Made by a program: the position numbers and the translations under genes
Shown here: positions 1 to 8,138 of the stretch, piece by piece
Layout: the number at the start of each line of letters is the position of its first letter
Numbering within the stretch: position 1 is the stretch's first letter
The notes under the pieces: generated by a model
What the model saw: only the letters and a program-made list of their open reading frames with translations
What the model was told of the DNA's origin: nothing
The model's database searches: none
Assembly: GCA_038258215.1 (NCBI GenBank)
Contig: JBBSQC010000002.1
Span: 1 to 64,000 of the forward strand
Source: Fodinibacter sp038258215
GTDB lineage: Bacteria; Actinomycetota; Actinomycetes; Actinomycetales; Dermatophilaceae
DNA length: 64,000 nucleotides
Direction: 5' to 3'

Positions 1-1567
1 CCGCGAGGGGGTGCGCGCGCACCCCCGACACCATCGAACGACCGGTGAGGACCAGCACGAGGAAGAGGGCGGCGAGGAGGACCGCGCCGAGCCCGCCGTC
101 CGGCCAGTTCACCGTGCCGCCCGGGATGGTCGCGAACCACCTAGCGACCCGCGCGATGACCTCCGTCGGCAGCACGCCGGCCCAGCCCACCAGGGCAGCC
201 GCCCGAGCCGAGACCACGGAGACGAGTGCGGCCACGACGCCGGCGATCGTCGCCGGGGGCACGAGTGGCGCCGCGAGGAGGTTGGCGAGCACCCCGACGA
301 CACTGACCGACCCCTGGAGGAGCACCACCACGGGAGCCGTCATGACCTGGGCAGCGACGGGGATCGCGAGGGCCGGGCCGAGGGGCCGCAGCCGGGCCGG
401 TAGCCGGGCGCCGATCGCGTCACCCCAGGGCCTGGTGAACAGCAGCAGCCCGAGGGTGGCCAGGGTGGAGAGGGCGAAGCCGTAGGACCGCGCGAGCCAC
501 GGGTCGAGGACGAGGACGACGACCACGGCGGCACCGAGCACCGGGAGACCGGCCGAACGCCGCGACCGGCTCATCCCGAGGAGCCCGATGGCCCCCATCG
601 CGGCCGCCCGCACGACGCTCGGCTCGGGACGGGCCAGCACGACGAACCCCGCGAGGGCCAGCCCCGCGAGGACCGGCCGGAGCCACCTCGGCACACCGAG
701 GGCGATGCACAGGGCGAGGACCAGCCCCGTCACGACGGCGACGTTGCTGCCGCTGACGGCGGTGAGGTGGGTCATCCCGGTGGCGCGCATGGCCGCGGTC
801 AGGTCCTCGGGGGTGCGGGCGGTATCACCGATGACCAGCCCCGGGAGGAGGCCGCGGGCGTCGGAGGGCGCTCCGTCGACGGCGGCGCGCAAGCCCGACC
901 GGAGTCGCTCGGCGGACCGGGCGACGAGGCCCGGCGGTGCCACGGAGACCGGTTCGCCCCGGACCGCGAGGGTCGCGACGCGGTCGTCCTCGGGATCCAC
1001 CGAGCCCAGGCGGCCGGCGACCCGAACGTCCTCGCGCCAGCGCAACCGGCTGAGCTCCGGCCCCCCGGTGAGCAGCAGGGGTGCGGAGACCTCGACGCGT
1101 CGACCCCGCACCTCGAGCACCCGGGCGGTGACATCGACCAGGACCCTCGGCTCACCCCGGACCGAGCTGACCTCGATCGGGTCGCCGGTCACCGTCACCA
1201 GCGCGGTCACCGCGGCCCGGTCCCGGGCCCGCTCGAGCACGCCGCCGCGGGCGCGCAGGCTCGACTGGGCCCCGGCGGCGACCTGCGTGAGCACGACGAG
1301 GGACAGGGCCAGGGCAACTGCCTGCCCCGGGCCCGACGACCCCGGCCGGTCGGCTCGGTGCGGACCCCACCCGGTGAGCGTGGCGACGCCCGCGACGCCC
1401 GCGGCTACCAGGGCGGCCAGGACCGCGACGGTGAGATGTCCGGACGTCGGTAACCCCAGCGCGACCGCGGCGGTCGCCCACGCGAACAAGGAAGGCCCGA
1501 GCAGCCGCACGTCGGAACGTGCTTCCTCGACGGGCACCGGCTCGACGCGCTCCAGCTCGCGGGTCAC
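1..1567 (-). CDS. comEC: ComEC/Rec2-family DNA uptake channel (3' part outside window)
   Basis: Integral membrane protein of the competence system that moves single-stranded DNA across the cytoplasmic membrane. About 522 residues are visible before the frame runs off the window at position 1, so the C-terminal part, including any metallo-beta-lactamase-like domain, is not seen. The N-terminus has several hydrophobic segments, followed by an OB-like soluble stretch and the family core motif HLTAVSGSNVAV at about residues 267-278, then more membrane segments. I chose the GTG at 1567 because it overlaps the comEA stop by four bases (GTGA), the usual coupling. Family assignment is firm. Natural competence in this organism is inference. 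Confidence 0.93.
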   Translation of the reverse strand, partial: MTRELERVEPVPVEEARSDVRLLGPSLFAWATAAVALGLPTSGHLTVAVLAALVAAGVAGVATLTGWGPHRADRPGSSGPGQAVALALSLVVLTQVAAGAQSSLRARGGVLERARDRAAVTALVTVTGDPIEVSSVRGEPRVLVDVTARVLEVRGRRVEVSAPLLLTGGPELSRLRWREDVRVAGRLGSVDPEDDRVATLAVRGEPVSVAPPGLVARSAERLRSGLRAAVDGAPSDARGLLPGLVIGDTARTPEDLTAAMRATGMTHLTAVSGSNVAVVTGLVLALCIALGVPRWLRPVLAGLALAGFVVLARPEPSVVRAAAMGAIGLLGMSRSRRSAGLPVLGAAVVVVLVLDPWLARSYGFALSTLATLGLLLFTRPWGDAIGARLPARLRPLGPALAIPVAAQVMTAPVVVLLQGSVSVVGVLANLLAAPLVPPATIAGVVAALVSVVSARAAALVGWAGVLPTEVIARVARWFATIPGGTVNWPDGGLGAVLLAALFLVLVLTGRSMVSGVRAHPLA

Positions 1568-2562
1568 ACCGAGACCAGCGGTCGGAGCCGGGCGAGGAGC
1601 TTCTCGCCGATCCCGCTCACCTCGGACAGCTCGTCGACCGCCGCGAACCGACCGTGCTCGGCCCGCCAGTCCAGGATCCGCTGGGCGAGGACCGGCCCGA
1701 CGCCCGGCAGGGTGTCGAGCGTGGCGAGGTCGGCCGTGTTGAGCGGCACCACCCCGCCGGCACCCGCAGACCCGCCACCACCGGGGCTCCCTCCGGCTCC
1801 CGCACCGCCGACAGACCCGTTGCCCCCGGGTGCGGCGGGTTCGCGGACCTCCTCGCCCGGCGCCGGCACCCGGACCTGCTCACCGTCCTGGAGGAGTCGC
1901 GCGAGGTTGATGCCGCTCAGGTCGGCCCGCGCGGTGGCACCCCCAGCCCCGGCCACCGCGTCGGAGACCCGTGACCCGACCGGCAGACGCAGCACCCCCG
2001 GGGAGTGCACCTGACCGACCACGTGGACCACCACGTCGGCGCCCACGCTCGCGACGGCCGGTGGCGCCCCCTCCTGCGCCACCCCCGAGGCCGTCGACGG
2101 CGAGGGCGACGCCGACGCCGATAGGGAGGGGCCCGGACCGGCCTCGAGCGCCGTCGGAACCGGCCCGGCCCGGGAGCCCCCACCGGGCGCGATGACCGTG
2201 GCGGTGTCGGCCGAGCGGGCCCAGGCGACCCGCACCCCCAGGATCGCCCCGACGAGCACGCAGATGACCACGACACCCGCCACGGAGGCCCCGCGCGGCT
2301 GCCACCGGGCAGACACCAGGGCCCGGGGCAGCCGCACCCACCGGCGAGGCAGCGCGACCCGGGCGTGCCGCGCCCGCGATGCCTCGCCGTCGTGCCTCTC
2401 CTCCACACCTGTCCGACCACCGGTCCCCCCGCGGGCTTCGCCCGACGGACCACCGGCCCCGCCGAACAGGTCGGCCTCGGTCGGGACGAACGGACGATCC
2501 GTGCCACGCAACCGGGCCATCGCCCTCGGCGAGGGAAGGTCGGAGGTGTGACGTCGCGGCAT
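1564..2562 (-). CDS. comEA: ComEA-like DNA-binding protein (SLBB + helix-hairpin-helix)
   Basis: 332-residue membrane-anchored DNA receptor that hands DNA to ComEC. The first 90 residues are charged and probably cytoplasmic. One membrane helix lies at about 92-115, then a Pro/Ser linker, an SLBB domain (VVVHVVGQVHSPGVLRLPVG and following), a Gly-rich linker, and two C-terminal helix-hairpin-helix motifs (LNTADLATLDTLPGVGPVLA; VSGIGEKLLARL). Long low-complexity linkers are common in actinobacterial homologues. The ATG lies six bases after a TAGCGT -10 hexamer with no Shine-Dalgarno, so the transcript is probably leaderless and separate from plsY upstream. comEC follows with a four-base overlap. 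Confidence 0.92.
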   Translation of the reverse strand: MPRRHTSDLPSPRAMARLRGTDRPFVPTEADLFGGAGGPSGEARGGTGGRTGVEERHDGEASRARHARVALPRRWVRLPRALVSARWQPRGASVAGVVVICVLVGAILGVRVAWARSADTATVIAPGGGSRAGPVPTALEAGPGPSLSASASPSPSTASGVAQEGAPPAVASVGADVVVHVVGQVHSPGVLRLPVGSRVSDAVAGAGGATARADLSGINLARLLQDGEQVRVPAPGEEVREPAAPGGNGSVGGAGAGGSPGGGGSAGAGGVVPLNTADLATLDTLPGVGPVLAQRILDWRAEHGRFAAVDELSEVSGIGEKLLARLRPLVSV

Positions 2563-2574
2563 ACGGCGACGCTA
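2563..2574 (-). promoter_or_regulatory. Leaderless promoter of comEA
   Basis: A TAGCGT -10 hexamer (2574-2569) is followed by six bases and the comEA ATG. This matches the actinobacterial TANNNT -10 and would put the transcription start at or next to the start codon. No ribosome binding site is visible. I see no clear -35. Confidence 0.55.
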
Positions 2575-2696
2575 GGCGGGCCCGGACCGAACTGCGCCGG
2601 TCACCGCTGGGCTGTGGAGGACCGGACCGCGGCACCGCGCCTGTGGACGGCCACGACCCACATCCCAAGCAGCCGGCCCCGCTCCGTGACCGTCTC

Positions 2697-3296
2697 TCAG
2701 TCCAGGCGCCGACTCCACCAGGCGCGGATGTTGCCCCGGTGGCGGGAGAGCACCAGCAGGGCGAGGGCCACCAGCCACACTCCCTCGAGCGCCCCGAGAG
2801 CGGGCAACGCACCGAGGAGGGCAAGGACCCCGACGACCAGCAACCCGAACGAGGTGACCACCGAGGCCTCCCCCACGAACGGGAGGACCGCCACCGAGAC
2901 GGCGAACACCAGGACAGCACCGAGGGCGATCCACGGCGCGAGCGCGATCAGCGCCCCGAGCGCCGCCGCGACCCCCTTCCCGCCCTTGCCACCGAGGAAG
3001 GGGCTGAAGACGTGCCCGAAGACGACCGCGAACCCCGCCACGAGGGCCGCGCCGGTGCCCATCGTGCGCAGCACGAGCAGGGTGGGCAGGTAGGCCTTGA
3101 GCACGTCGAGCACGAGCACCAGCACGCCCCACTTGCGGCCCAGCACCCGCCCGGCGTTGGCCGCACCCGGGTTGCCCGACCCCGACGTGCGCAGGTCCAC
3201 ACCGCGCGTGCGGGACACGAGCGAGGCGGGGTTGACCCCACCGATGACGAAACAGACCATCGCGACCACGGCGACCTGGAGGATGAGCCCGGACAC
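2697..3296 (-). CDS. plsY: Acyl-phosphate:glycerol-3-phosphate acyltransferase PlsY
   Basis: 199-residue polytopic enzyme that transfers an acyl group from acyl-phosphate to glycerol-3-phosphate, the first acylation of phospholipid synthesis. The three PlsY motifs are present: SGSGNPGAANAG at about 38-49, GGKGGKG at 102-108 and HRGNI near 187-191, between hydrophobic helices. The start is a GTG three bases after the DegV stop, so it belongs to the desaturase-degV-plsY operon. The length is normal for the family. This operon context links acyl supply, desaturation and acylation; that link is inferred from position. Confidence 0.93.
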   Translation of the reverse strand: MSGLILQVAVVAMVCFVIGGVNPASLVSRTRGVDLRTSGSGNPGAANAGRVLGRKWGVLVLVLDVLKAYLPTLLVLRTMGTGAALVAGFAVVFGHVFSPFLGGKGGKGVAAALGALIALAPWIALGAVLVFAVSVAVLPFVGEASVVTSFGLLVVGVLALLGALPALGALEGVWLVALALLVLSRHRGNIRAWWSRRLD

Positions 3297-3299
3297 GGG

Positions 3300-4208
3300 T
3301 CAGGGCGCCGGTCGCGGCACGACGGCGACGGCCAGCGTGCCGGGACCGACGTGGGCCCCGACGACGGCACCGAGCTCCACGACCCGCACCTCGCCGCCGC
3401 CGCCGAGGCGGGCCGTGAGCCGATCGGCGAGACGCTCCGCCCGGTCCACCGAGTCGAGGTGGTGCACGGCGACGTCGACGGTGACGGCGGCACCGGCATC
3501 CCGCCGACCCGGCGCGGACGCGTCGCCCACGTTTCCGTCCCGCGCCCGCTGCACCGCCTCCACCGCGAGCTCCTCGAGCCGGGCGATCGCGCGGGTGGCG
3601 GTGCGCACCTTCTCGAGCGGCACGATGCTGCCGTCGCGCAGCCCGAGGATCGGCTTGATCGAGAGCGCCGACCCCACGAGCGCCCCCGCCTTGCCGATCC
3701 GGCCCCCCCGCCGCAGGTACTCCAGGGTGTCGACGTAGAACACCACGGATGCCGAGGCACAGGTCGCCCGCACCACCTCGGCGACCTCCTCGAGCCCGGC
3801 CCCCGTGCCAGCCGACCGTGCGCCGGCCAGCACGGCATACCCCATCGCCATGCCCAGGGCCCGCGAGTCGATCACGGTCACGGGCACCGGCGACTGCTCG
3901 GCGGCAAGCTCGGCGCCACCGATGGTGCTGGACATCTCGGCGGAGATGTGGACGGAGACGATGCTGTCGGCCCCGGCGTCGGCAGCGCGACGGTAGGCCT
4001 CGAGAAAGGCCTGCGGCGCGGGGCGCGAGGTCGACACCGGGGTGAAGTCACGCAGGGCTGCGGCCACCTGGCCGGGCCCGATGTCCACGCCCTCGGAGAG
4101 CTCCCGACCACCGACGACGACGTGCAGGGGCACGACCTGCACGTCGAGGCCCTCGAGGAGGTCTGTGGGCAGGTAGGCCGTGGAGTCGGTGACGAGAGCG
4201 GTGGTCAC
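3300..4208 (-). CDS. DegV-family fatty-acid-binding protein
   Basis: 302-residue DegV/FakB-type protein. The N-terminal ALVTDSTAYLP, the SRPAPQAF loop and SVHISAEMSSTIGGA are family signatures around the bound fatty acid. The family binds fatty acids and, in firmicutes, presents them to the kinase FakA. No fakA is visible here, so the partner is unknown. GTG start at 4208, nine bases after the desaturase stop and three bases before plsY, so the three genes are surely co-transcribed. The PlsY neighbour suggests that its ligand enters phospholipid synthesis (inference). Confidence 0.9.
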   Translation of the reverse strand: MTTALVTDSTAYLPTDLLEGLDVQVVPLHVVVGGRELSEGVDIGPGQVAAALRDFTPVSTSRPAPQAFLEAYRRAADAGADSIVSVHISAEMSSTIGGAELAAEQSPVPVTVIDSRALGMAMGYAVLAGARSAGTGAGLEEVAEVVRATCASASVVFYVDTLEYLRRGGRIGKAGALVGSALSIKPILGLRDGSIVPLEKVRTATRAIARLEELAVEAVQRARDGNVGDASAPGRRDAGAAVTVDVAVHHLDSVDRAERLADRLTARLGGGGEVRVVELGAVVGAHVGPGTLAVAVVPRPAP

Positions 4209-4217
4209 CGGCGCAGG

Positions 4218-5165
4218 CTAGTGCCCCGCCGCGGTGGCCTGTCGAGCGGCGAGCTTGGCCGCCCGCTGCTCGCGCTTCTCGACGACGCGCGTGGCCTCGG
4301 CGTCGAGGGCCGCGACGGCCGCGGCGAGCTCCTCGCGTGCGGTTTCACCGTCGGCGTCGAGCCCCTCGAGCTCCCACACGCCCCACTGCCGCAGGAGCGG
4401 AGCGACGATGTCGTCGTGGTGGATGCGCAGGTCGTAGATGCCGGCCATCGCCATCTGGACGGCCTTGCGGTTGAAGCCGGGGATGATCGAGCCCGGCATC
4501 TGGAAGTCCTTCACCTCGTCGGTGATCGCCCGCATCGTCTGGCTCGGGGTCAGCTCCAAGGCCGCCTGGATGATGTTGCGGTAGAAGATCATGTGCAGGT
4601 TCTCGTCCTTGGCGACCCGCGTGAGGAGCTTCTCGGCCACCGGCTCATCGGTGTAGCGGCCGGTGTTGCGGTGCGAGACACGGGTGGCGAGCTCCTGGAA
4701 CGAGACGTAGGCGCAGACGTTGAGCAGCGGCTTGTCGTCGGTGTCGTAGCCGGTCTCCATCGTCTCCATCCGGGCCCGCTCGAGCTCGTCGGGGTCGACC
4801 CCACGGGTGACGAGGAGGTAGTCGCGGATGCAGAACGCGTGCCGGCCCTCCTCCGCGGTCCAGCGGTTGACCCAGGCGCCCCACGCACTGTCGCGGCCGA
4901 AGGCGCGCTCGATCTCGCGGTGATAGCTCGGCAGGTTGTCCTCGGTGAGGAGGTTGACCTCGAGCGCGGTGCGGGCGATGGGCGAGAGCTGGCTCTGGTC
5001 GACCGACCACGGGTCCCCGCCGAGCTCGGCGAAGTCCTTCCCGAGGGACCACGGCACGTACTCGTGCGGCATCCAGTCGGTCGCGACCTTCAGGTGTCGG
5101 TTGAGGTTGTCCTCCACCGTGGGTTCGAGCTCCGCGAGCAGCTGGGCGGCATCGAACATGGCCAT
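4218..5165 (-). CDS. Acyl-ACP desaturase (diiron, DesA type)
   Basis: 315-residue soluble diiron acyl-ACP desaturase, which introduces a double bond into acyl chains. Diiron ligand motifs are visible: a carboxylate helix near ALEVNLLTEDNLPSYH (E75/H82 region), EEGRH at 105-109, and a second pair around FQE (157) and DENLH (187-191). The reading frame extends further upstream, but the ATG at 5165 is preceded by GAGGAGG at good spacing and begins a normal family N-terminus (MAMFDAAQ). First gene of the operon with DegV and PlsY. Divergent from the MerR-VOC gene with a 226-base intergenic region. Confidence 0.93.
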   Translation of the reverse strand: MAMFDAAQLLAELEPTVEDNLNRHLKVATDWMPHEYVPWSLGKDFAELGGDPWSVDQSQLSPIARTALEVNLLTEDNLPSYHREIERAFGRDSAWGAWVNRWTAEEGRHAFCIRDYLLVTRGVDPDELERARMETMETGYDTDDKPLLNVCAYVSFQELATRVSHRNTGRYTDEPVAEKLLTRVAKDENLHMIFYRNIIQAALELTPSQTMRAITDEVKDFQMPGSIIPGFNRKAVQMAMAGIYDLRIHHDDIVAPLLRQWGVWELEGLDADGETAREELAAAVAALDAEATRVVEKREQRAAKLAARQATAAGH

Positions 5166-5353
5166 GTGGTCCTCCTCGGTGGACACGGTGGGGTCGCGTC
5201 CCGTGCCCCCAGCCAACACCCTCACGGCCGTTCCTGCCAGAGGCGCGCCACGGGAGCCGGTCTGCCGGGGGGTCGGCACCCGGTCCGGCGGCCGCTCCGA
5301 CCCGTGCCGGAGCCCCGGAACCTGTCGGTCGCGGTGCGGCCGCGACCACGCCC

Positions 5354-5384
5354 TTGCTCCTGACGCGACGTGAGGTCCTAGCGT
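5354..5384 (+). promoter_or_regulatory. MerR-type promoter with dyad operator
   Basis: TTGCTC (5354-5359, -35) and TAGCGT (5379-5384, -10) are separated by 19 bases, the long spacer typical of MerR-controlled promoters. The spacer holds the imperfect dyad CCTgACGcgaCGTgAGG (5359-5375). The -10 lies seven bases before the ATG at 5392, so the transcript is probably leaderless. Autoregulation is the simplest reading. Confidence 0.7.
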
Positions 5385-5391
5385 GGCGTCC

Positions 5392-6195
5392 ATGGCCGAA
5401 AACGACCCGAGACCGTGGGGCATAGGCGACGTCGCCCGCCGCACCGGTGTCACCGAGCGCACGCTGCGCTACTACGAGGAGCTCGGCCTGCTCGCCCCGG
5501 CCCGGGACGGCGGCGGCCGGCGCAGGTACGACGGCGACACGCTCGACCGGCTCTACCGCGTGCGACTCCTGCGCGAGCTCGGCACGCCGCTGGCCGAGAT
5601 CGACCCCGACGCGGATGACCTGCGCGAGCTCACCGGACGGCACCTGGCCGACCTCGACACCCGACTGGCCGACCTCGCCCGGGTTCGTGAGCGGGTCCGA
5701 GCCGTCGAGGCGCACCTCCTGGTCGGGGACCGTCCCAGCGACGAGGCCCTGCTCGACCTGCTGTCCGGCTTGCCCGTCGACGAACCGGCCCTGACCCGCC
5801 GGATCACGTTGCTCGTCTACCGCGACATCGCCGCCGGGCACGCCTTCCTCGTCGACGTCCTCGGCCTGGCTCCGGGGCCGGTCAGCTACGACGGTGAGCG
5901 GGCGGTGCACGGTGAGGTGCACGCCGGAGACGGCGTCGTGTGGCTGCATCGCGAGGCCCCTGAGCACCGCATGGTCTCGCCTCTCACCACCGGCACGGTC
6001 ACCGCCTCGATCGCCGTCCTCGTCGACGACGTCGACGCCCACCACGCCCGGGTGGCCGCGACGGGCGCCGCGGTGGCGCACGCGCCGACCGACATGCCCT
6101 ACGGCGTGCGCGAGTACAGCGTGCACGACCCGGAGGGCCACCTGTGGTCCTTCCAGACGCCCCTCACCAGCACCGACGAAGAGGAGACCCCATGA
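5392..6195 (+). CDS. MerR-family regulator fused to a VOC (glyoxalase-like) domain
   Basis: 267-residue fusion. Residues about 11-80 are a MerR winged helix (IGDVARRTGVTERTLRYYEE; GRRRYDGDTLDRLYRVRLLR), followed by a short coiled coil. From about 140 to the end is a VOC fold (LLVYRDIAAGHAFLVDVLGL ... YSVHDPEGHLWSFQTP), the pattern seen in glyoxalase/bleomycin-resistance proteins. The VOC half likely serves as ligand-sensing domain (inference). An in-frame GTG at 5383 overlaps the -10 hexamer, so I chose the ATG at 5392. The stop overlaps the start of the next VOC gene by four bases. Confidence 0.9.
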   Translation: MAENDPRPWGIGDVARRTGVTERTLRYYEELGLLAPARDGGGRRRYDGDTLDRLYRVRLLRELGTPLAEIDPDADDLRELTGRHLADLDTRLADLARVRERVRAVEAHLLVGDRPSDEALLDLLSGLPVDEPALTRRITLLVYRDIAAGHAFLVDVLGLAPGPVSYDGERAVHGEVHAGDGVVWLHREAPEHRMVSPLTTGTVTASIAVLVDDVDAHHARVAATGAAVAHAPTDMPYGVREYSVHDPEGHLWSFQTPLTSTDEEETP

Positions 6196-6584
6196 GCGAT
6201 CTGACCCCATACATCTGCGTGGCCGACTCCCGTGCCGCCATCGCCTGGTACGGCACCGCGCTCGGCGCGGAGGTCACCTACGAGCCGATCGTCATGGACG
6301 ACGGCCGCGTGGGGCACTGCGAGCTGGCGGTCGGCGGTGCGCGGTGGATGATGTCCGACGAGTTCGACTCCGCGGGCGTGGCCGCGCCGGATCCCGGCCG
6401 CGGGTCTGCGGTGTCGCTGCACCTCACGGTCGACGACGTCGACGCAGCCGCGGCGCGCGTCGTCGCGAGCGGGACACCCATGCTGCGCGGCCCCGAGGAC
6501 AGCCCGCCCGCAGGCAGGGTGGCGGTCTTCGTCGACCCGTTCGGCCACCGCTGGTTCCTCAACCAGAGCACCCCCGGCGACTGA
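6192..6584 (+). CDS. VOC-family protein (glyoxalase/bleomycin-resistance-like)
   Basis: 130-residue single-domain VOC protein with the paired beta-alpha-beta-beta-beta modules (TPYICVADSRAAIAWYGTAL; GRVAVFVDPFGHRWFLNQ). Such proteins bind metals and small molecules or act as glyoxalases, dioxygenases or drug-sequestering proteins. The exact substrate cannot be read from the sequence. The ATG at 6192 overlaps the stop of the MerR-VOC gene (ATGA) and has GAGGAGA just upstream, so the regulator and this protein are made together. The shared VOC fold suggests that both recognise related ligands, which is inference. Confidence 0.88.
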   Translation: MSDLTPYICVADSRAAIAWYGTALGAEVTYEPIVMDDGRVGHCELAVGGARWMMSDEFDSAGVAAPDPGRGSAVSLHLTVDDVDAAAARVVASGTPMLRGPEDSPPAGRVAVFVDPFGHRWFLNQSTPGD

Positions 6585-6611
6585 CCAGCGCGGGCACGGT
6601 GGTGCACCGGG

Positions 6612-8063
6612 TCACCAGGGCAGCGGCGCGTCCAGCTCGCGGGAGTCGTCGACCGGCACCCAGCCGGCCTCCGGGTCCTGTCGGTATGCCGCGCCGGGAC
6701 CGTGCTCAGCGAGCAGCCGGACGGCGAGCAGGAGCCGCTCGACGTGGGCGGCGGTCGTGGCGAGACCGGCGCTGGCGCGGACCGCGGTGGCGTGACCCGG
6801 GCCGTCCTCGAGCAGTGCGTCGACGAGCAGGTGCGCGCAGAACTTGCCGGCCCGCACCCCGATGCCGTGCTCCGCAGAGAGGGCGGCGGCGACGAGCTGG
6901 CTGTCGAGGCCCTCGACGGTGAAGGTGACGACCGGTCCGCGGTCGTGCTCGTCGCTGAAGATGGAGTAGGTCTCGACGCCGTCGATGGCCCGAAGACCGT
7001 CGAGCAGCTGTGTCGTGAGCGCGGACTCATGGGTCTCGATCGCGGTGCGGTGCTCCCGGATCGTCGCGCACGCGGCCGCGAGGGCGATGGCGCCGAGGAC
7101 GTTCGGACTGCCGGCCTCGTGACGGGCAGCGCCCGCCGCCCATCGGGTCGAGCACCCCGTGACCTCCACGCTGGCCCCTCCACCAGCGAGGTAGGGCTCG
7201 GCGGCGTCGAGCCAGTCGCGACGCCCCGCCAGAACGCCGGTGCCGTAGGGGGCGTGGACCTTGTGACCTGAGAACACGACCCAGTCGACACCCAGCGCGC
7301 CGAGGTCGACCCGGCGGTGAGCGGCATACTGCGCGGCGTCGAGCAGGACCCGGGCACCGTGGCGGCGAGCGACGGCCGCCAGCTGCTCGACCGGCCACAG
7401 CTCACCGGTGACGTTGGAGGAGGCGGCCAGCACGACGAGCGCCTGTCGGGGGCGGCGTGCGGTGCCCGTGGGCAACGCCCGGAGGGCCTCCTCCAGCAGC
7501 GCCTCGGCGTCAGCAGGGCTGGCCGGCACGGGGATTCGCACGGTGTCGCTGCGACGCCACGGGAGCAGGCTCGCGTGGTGCTCGGAGGCGAAGACCAGGA
7601 CTGTGGTGCGGCGCGGAAGGGTGCGGGCCAGCAGGTTGACCGAGTCGGTCGTGTTGCGGGTGAAGACCACCACGTCGTCCTCGCGGGCGCCGACGAAGCG
7701 GGCCACCTCCTCGCGGGCCGCCTCGTAGTGCGCGCTCGTCACGCGCGAGAGCCACCCGGTGCCGCGGTGCACGGAGGAGTAGGTGCGCGTGGCGGATTCG
7801 ACGGCGCGGACGACCCGCTCGAAGGCCGGCGTGGACGCACCGTGGTCGAGGTTGGCGTAGTCGACGAGGTCTCCGGAGATCGTGGGGACCAGGTCGGGCC
7901 GGACGACCGGCGGGAGGTCACGCTGGGTGCTGGTGCCCGATCCCGCGGGCGCGCCGAGGGCTCCCCGGGTCACCAGGGGAGAAAGAGGCTGCGCGGCATC
8001 CGGCACGGCCCGCAGGCGCGGGCGTCGGAGGAAGGTGGGGACGGTGCTGCTGGCGATCGACAT
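6612..8063 (-). CDS. Class V aminotransferase (cysteine-desulfurase-like), SAM-riboswitch controlled
   Basis: 483-residue PLP enzyme of aminotransferase class V. The PLP lysine is K268 in FSGHKVHAPYGTG. DAAQ (242-245) and EHHAS (161-165) match cofactor contacts of SufS/NifS-like proteins. It has an unusual 60-residue N-terminal extension and a C-terminal tail. The obvious SufS catalytic Cys loop is not recognisable, so desulfurase activity is uncertain. A SAM riboswitch lies in the leader, which implies a role in sulfur or methionine/SAM metabolism. No suf or met genes adjoin it. Confidence 0.88.
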   Translation of the reverse strand: MSIASSTVPTFLRRPRLRAVPDAAQPLSPLVTRGALGAPAGSGTSTQRDLPPVVRPDLVPTISGDLVDYANLDHGASTPAFERVVRAVESATRTYSSVHRGTGWLSRVTSAHYEAAREEVARFVGAREDDVVVFTRNTTDSVNLLARTLPRRTTVLVFASEHHASLLPWRRSDTVRIPVPASPADAEALLEEALRALPTGTARRPRQALVVLAASSNVTGELWPVEQLAAVARRHGARVLLDAAQYAAHRRVDLGALGVDWVVFSGHKVHAPYGTGVLAGRRDWLDAAEPYLAGGGASVEVTGCSTRWAAGAARHEAGSPNVLGAIALAAACATIREHRTAIETHESALTTQLLDGLRAIDGVETYSIFSDEHDRGPVVTFTVEGLDSQLVAAALSAEHGIGVRAGKFCAHLLVDALLEDGPGHATAVRASAGLATTAAHVERLLLAVRLLAEHGPGAAYRQDPEAGWVPVDDSRELDAPLPW

Positions 8064-8074
8064 GAGAGGTGTCT

Positions 8075-8096
8075 CCCGAGGTCAGAGGACCTCGGG
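8075..8096 (-). promoter_or_regulatory. Hairpin next to the aminotransferase start: putative riboswitch expression platform
   Basis: Perfect 9-bp arms CCCGAGGTC/GACCTCGGG with a four-base loop, eleven bases before the ATG at 8063. The only Shine-Dalgarno-like stretch (GGGAGA) starts in the 3' arm of the stem. The hairpin could therefore hide the ribosome binding site when SAM is bound. No U-run follows, so translational control fits better than termination (inference). Confidence 0.5.
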
Positions 8097-8138
8097 CGAT
8101 CTCCCGGGATCCCGCGCTTGCCGGCGCCATTTCGGCGT

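Noticed and set aside
588..1742. 384-residue plus-strand frame at the left end
   Set aside because: The minus strand reads a textbook ComEC there, including HLTAVSGSNVAV; the plus frame is Arg/Ser/Thr-rich noise.
2379..5363. 994-residue plus-strand open frame
   Set aside because: It is antisense to comEA, plsY, degV and the desaturase, all with clear family motifs. Its product is low-complexity and has no recognisable domain, so it is a GC-rich shadow frame.
6612..8063. Naming the class V aminotransferase sufS
   Set aside because: No suf operon is adjacent, the catalytic Cys loop is not evident, and the N-terminal extension is atypical; only the family is safe.
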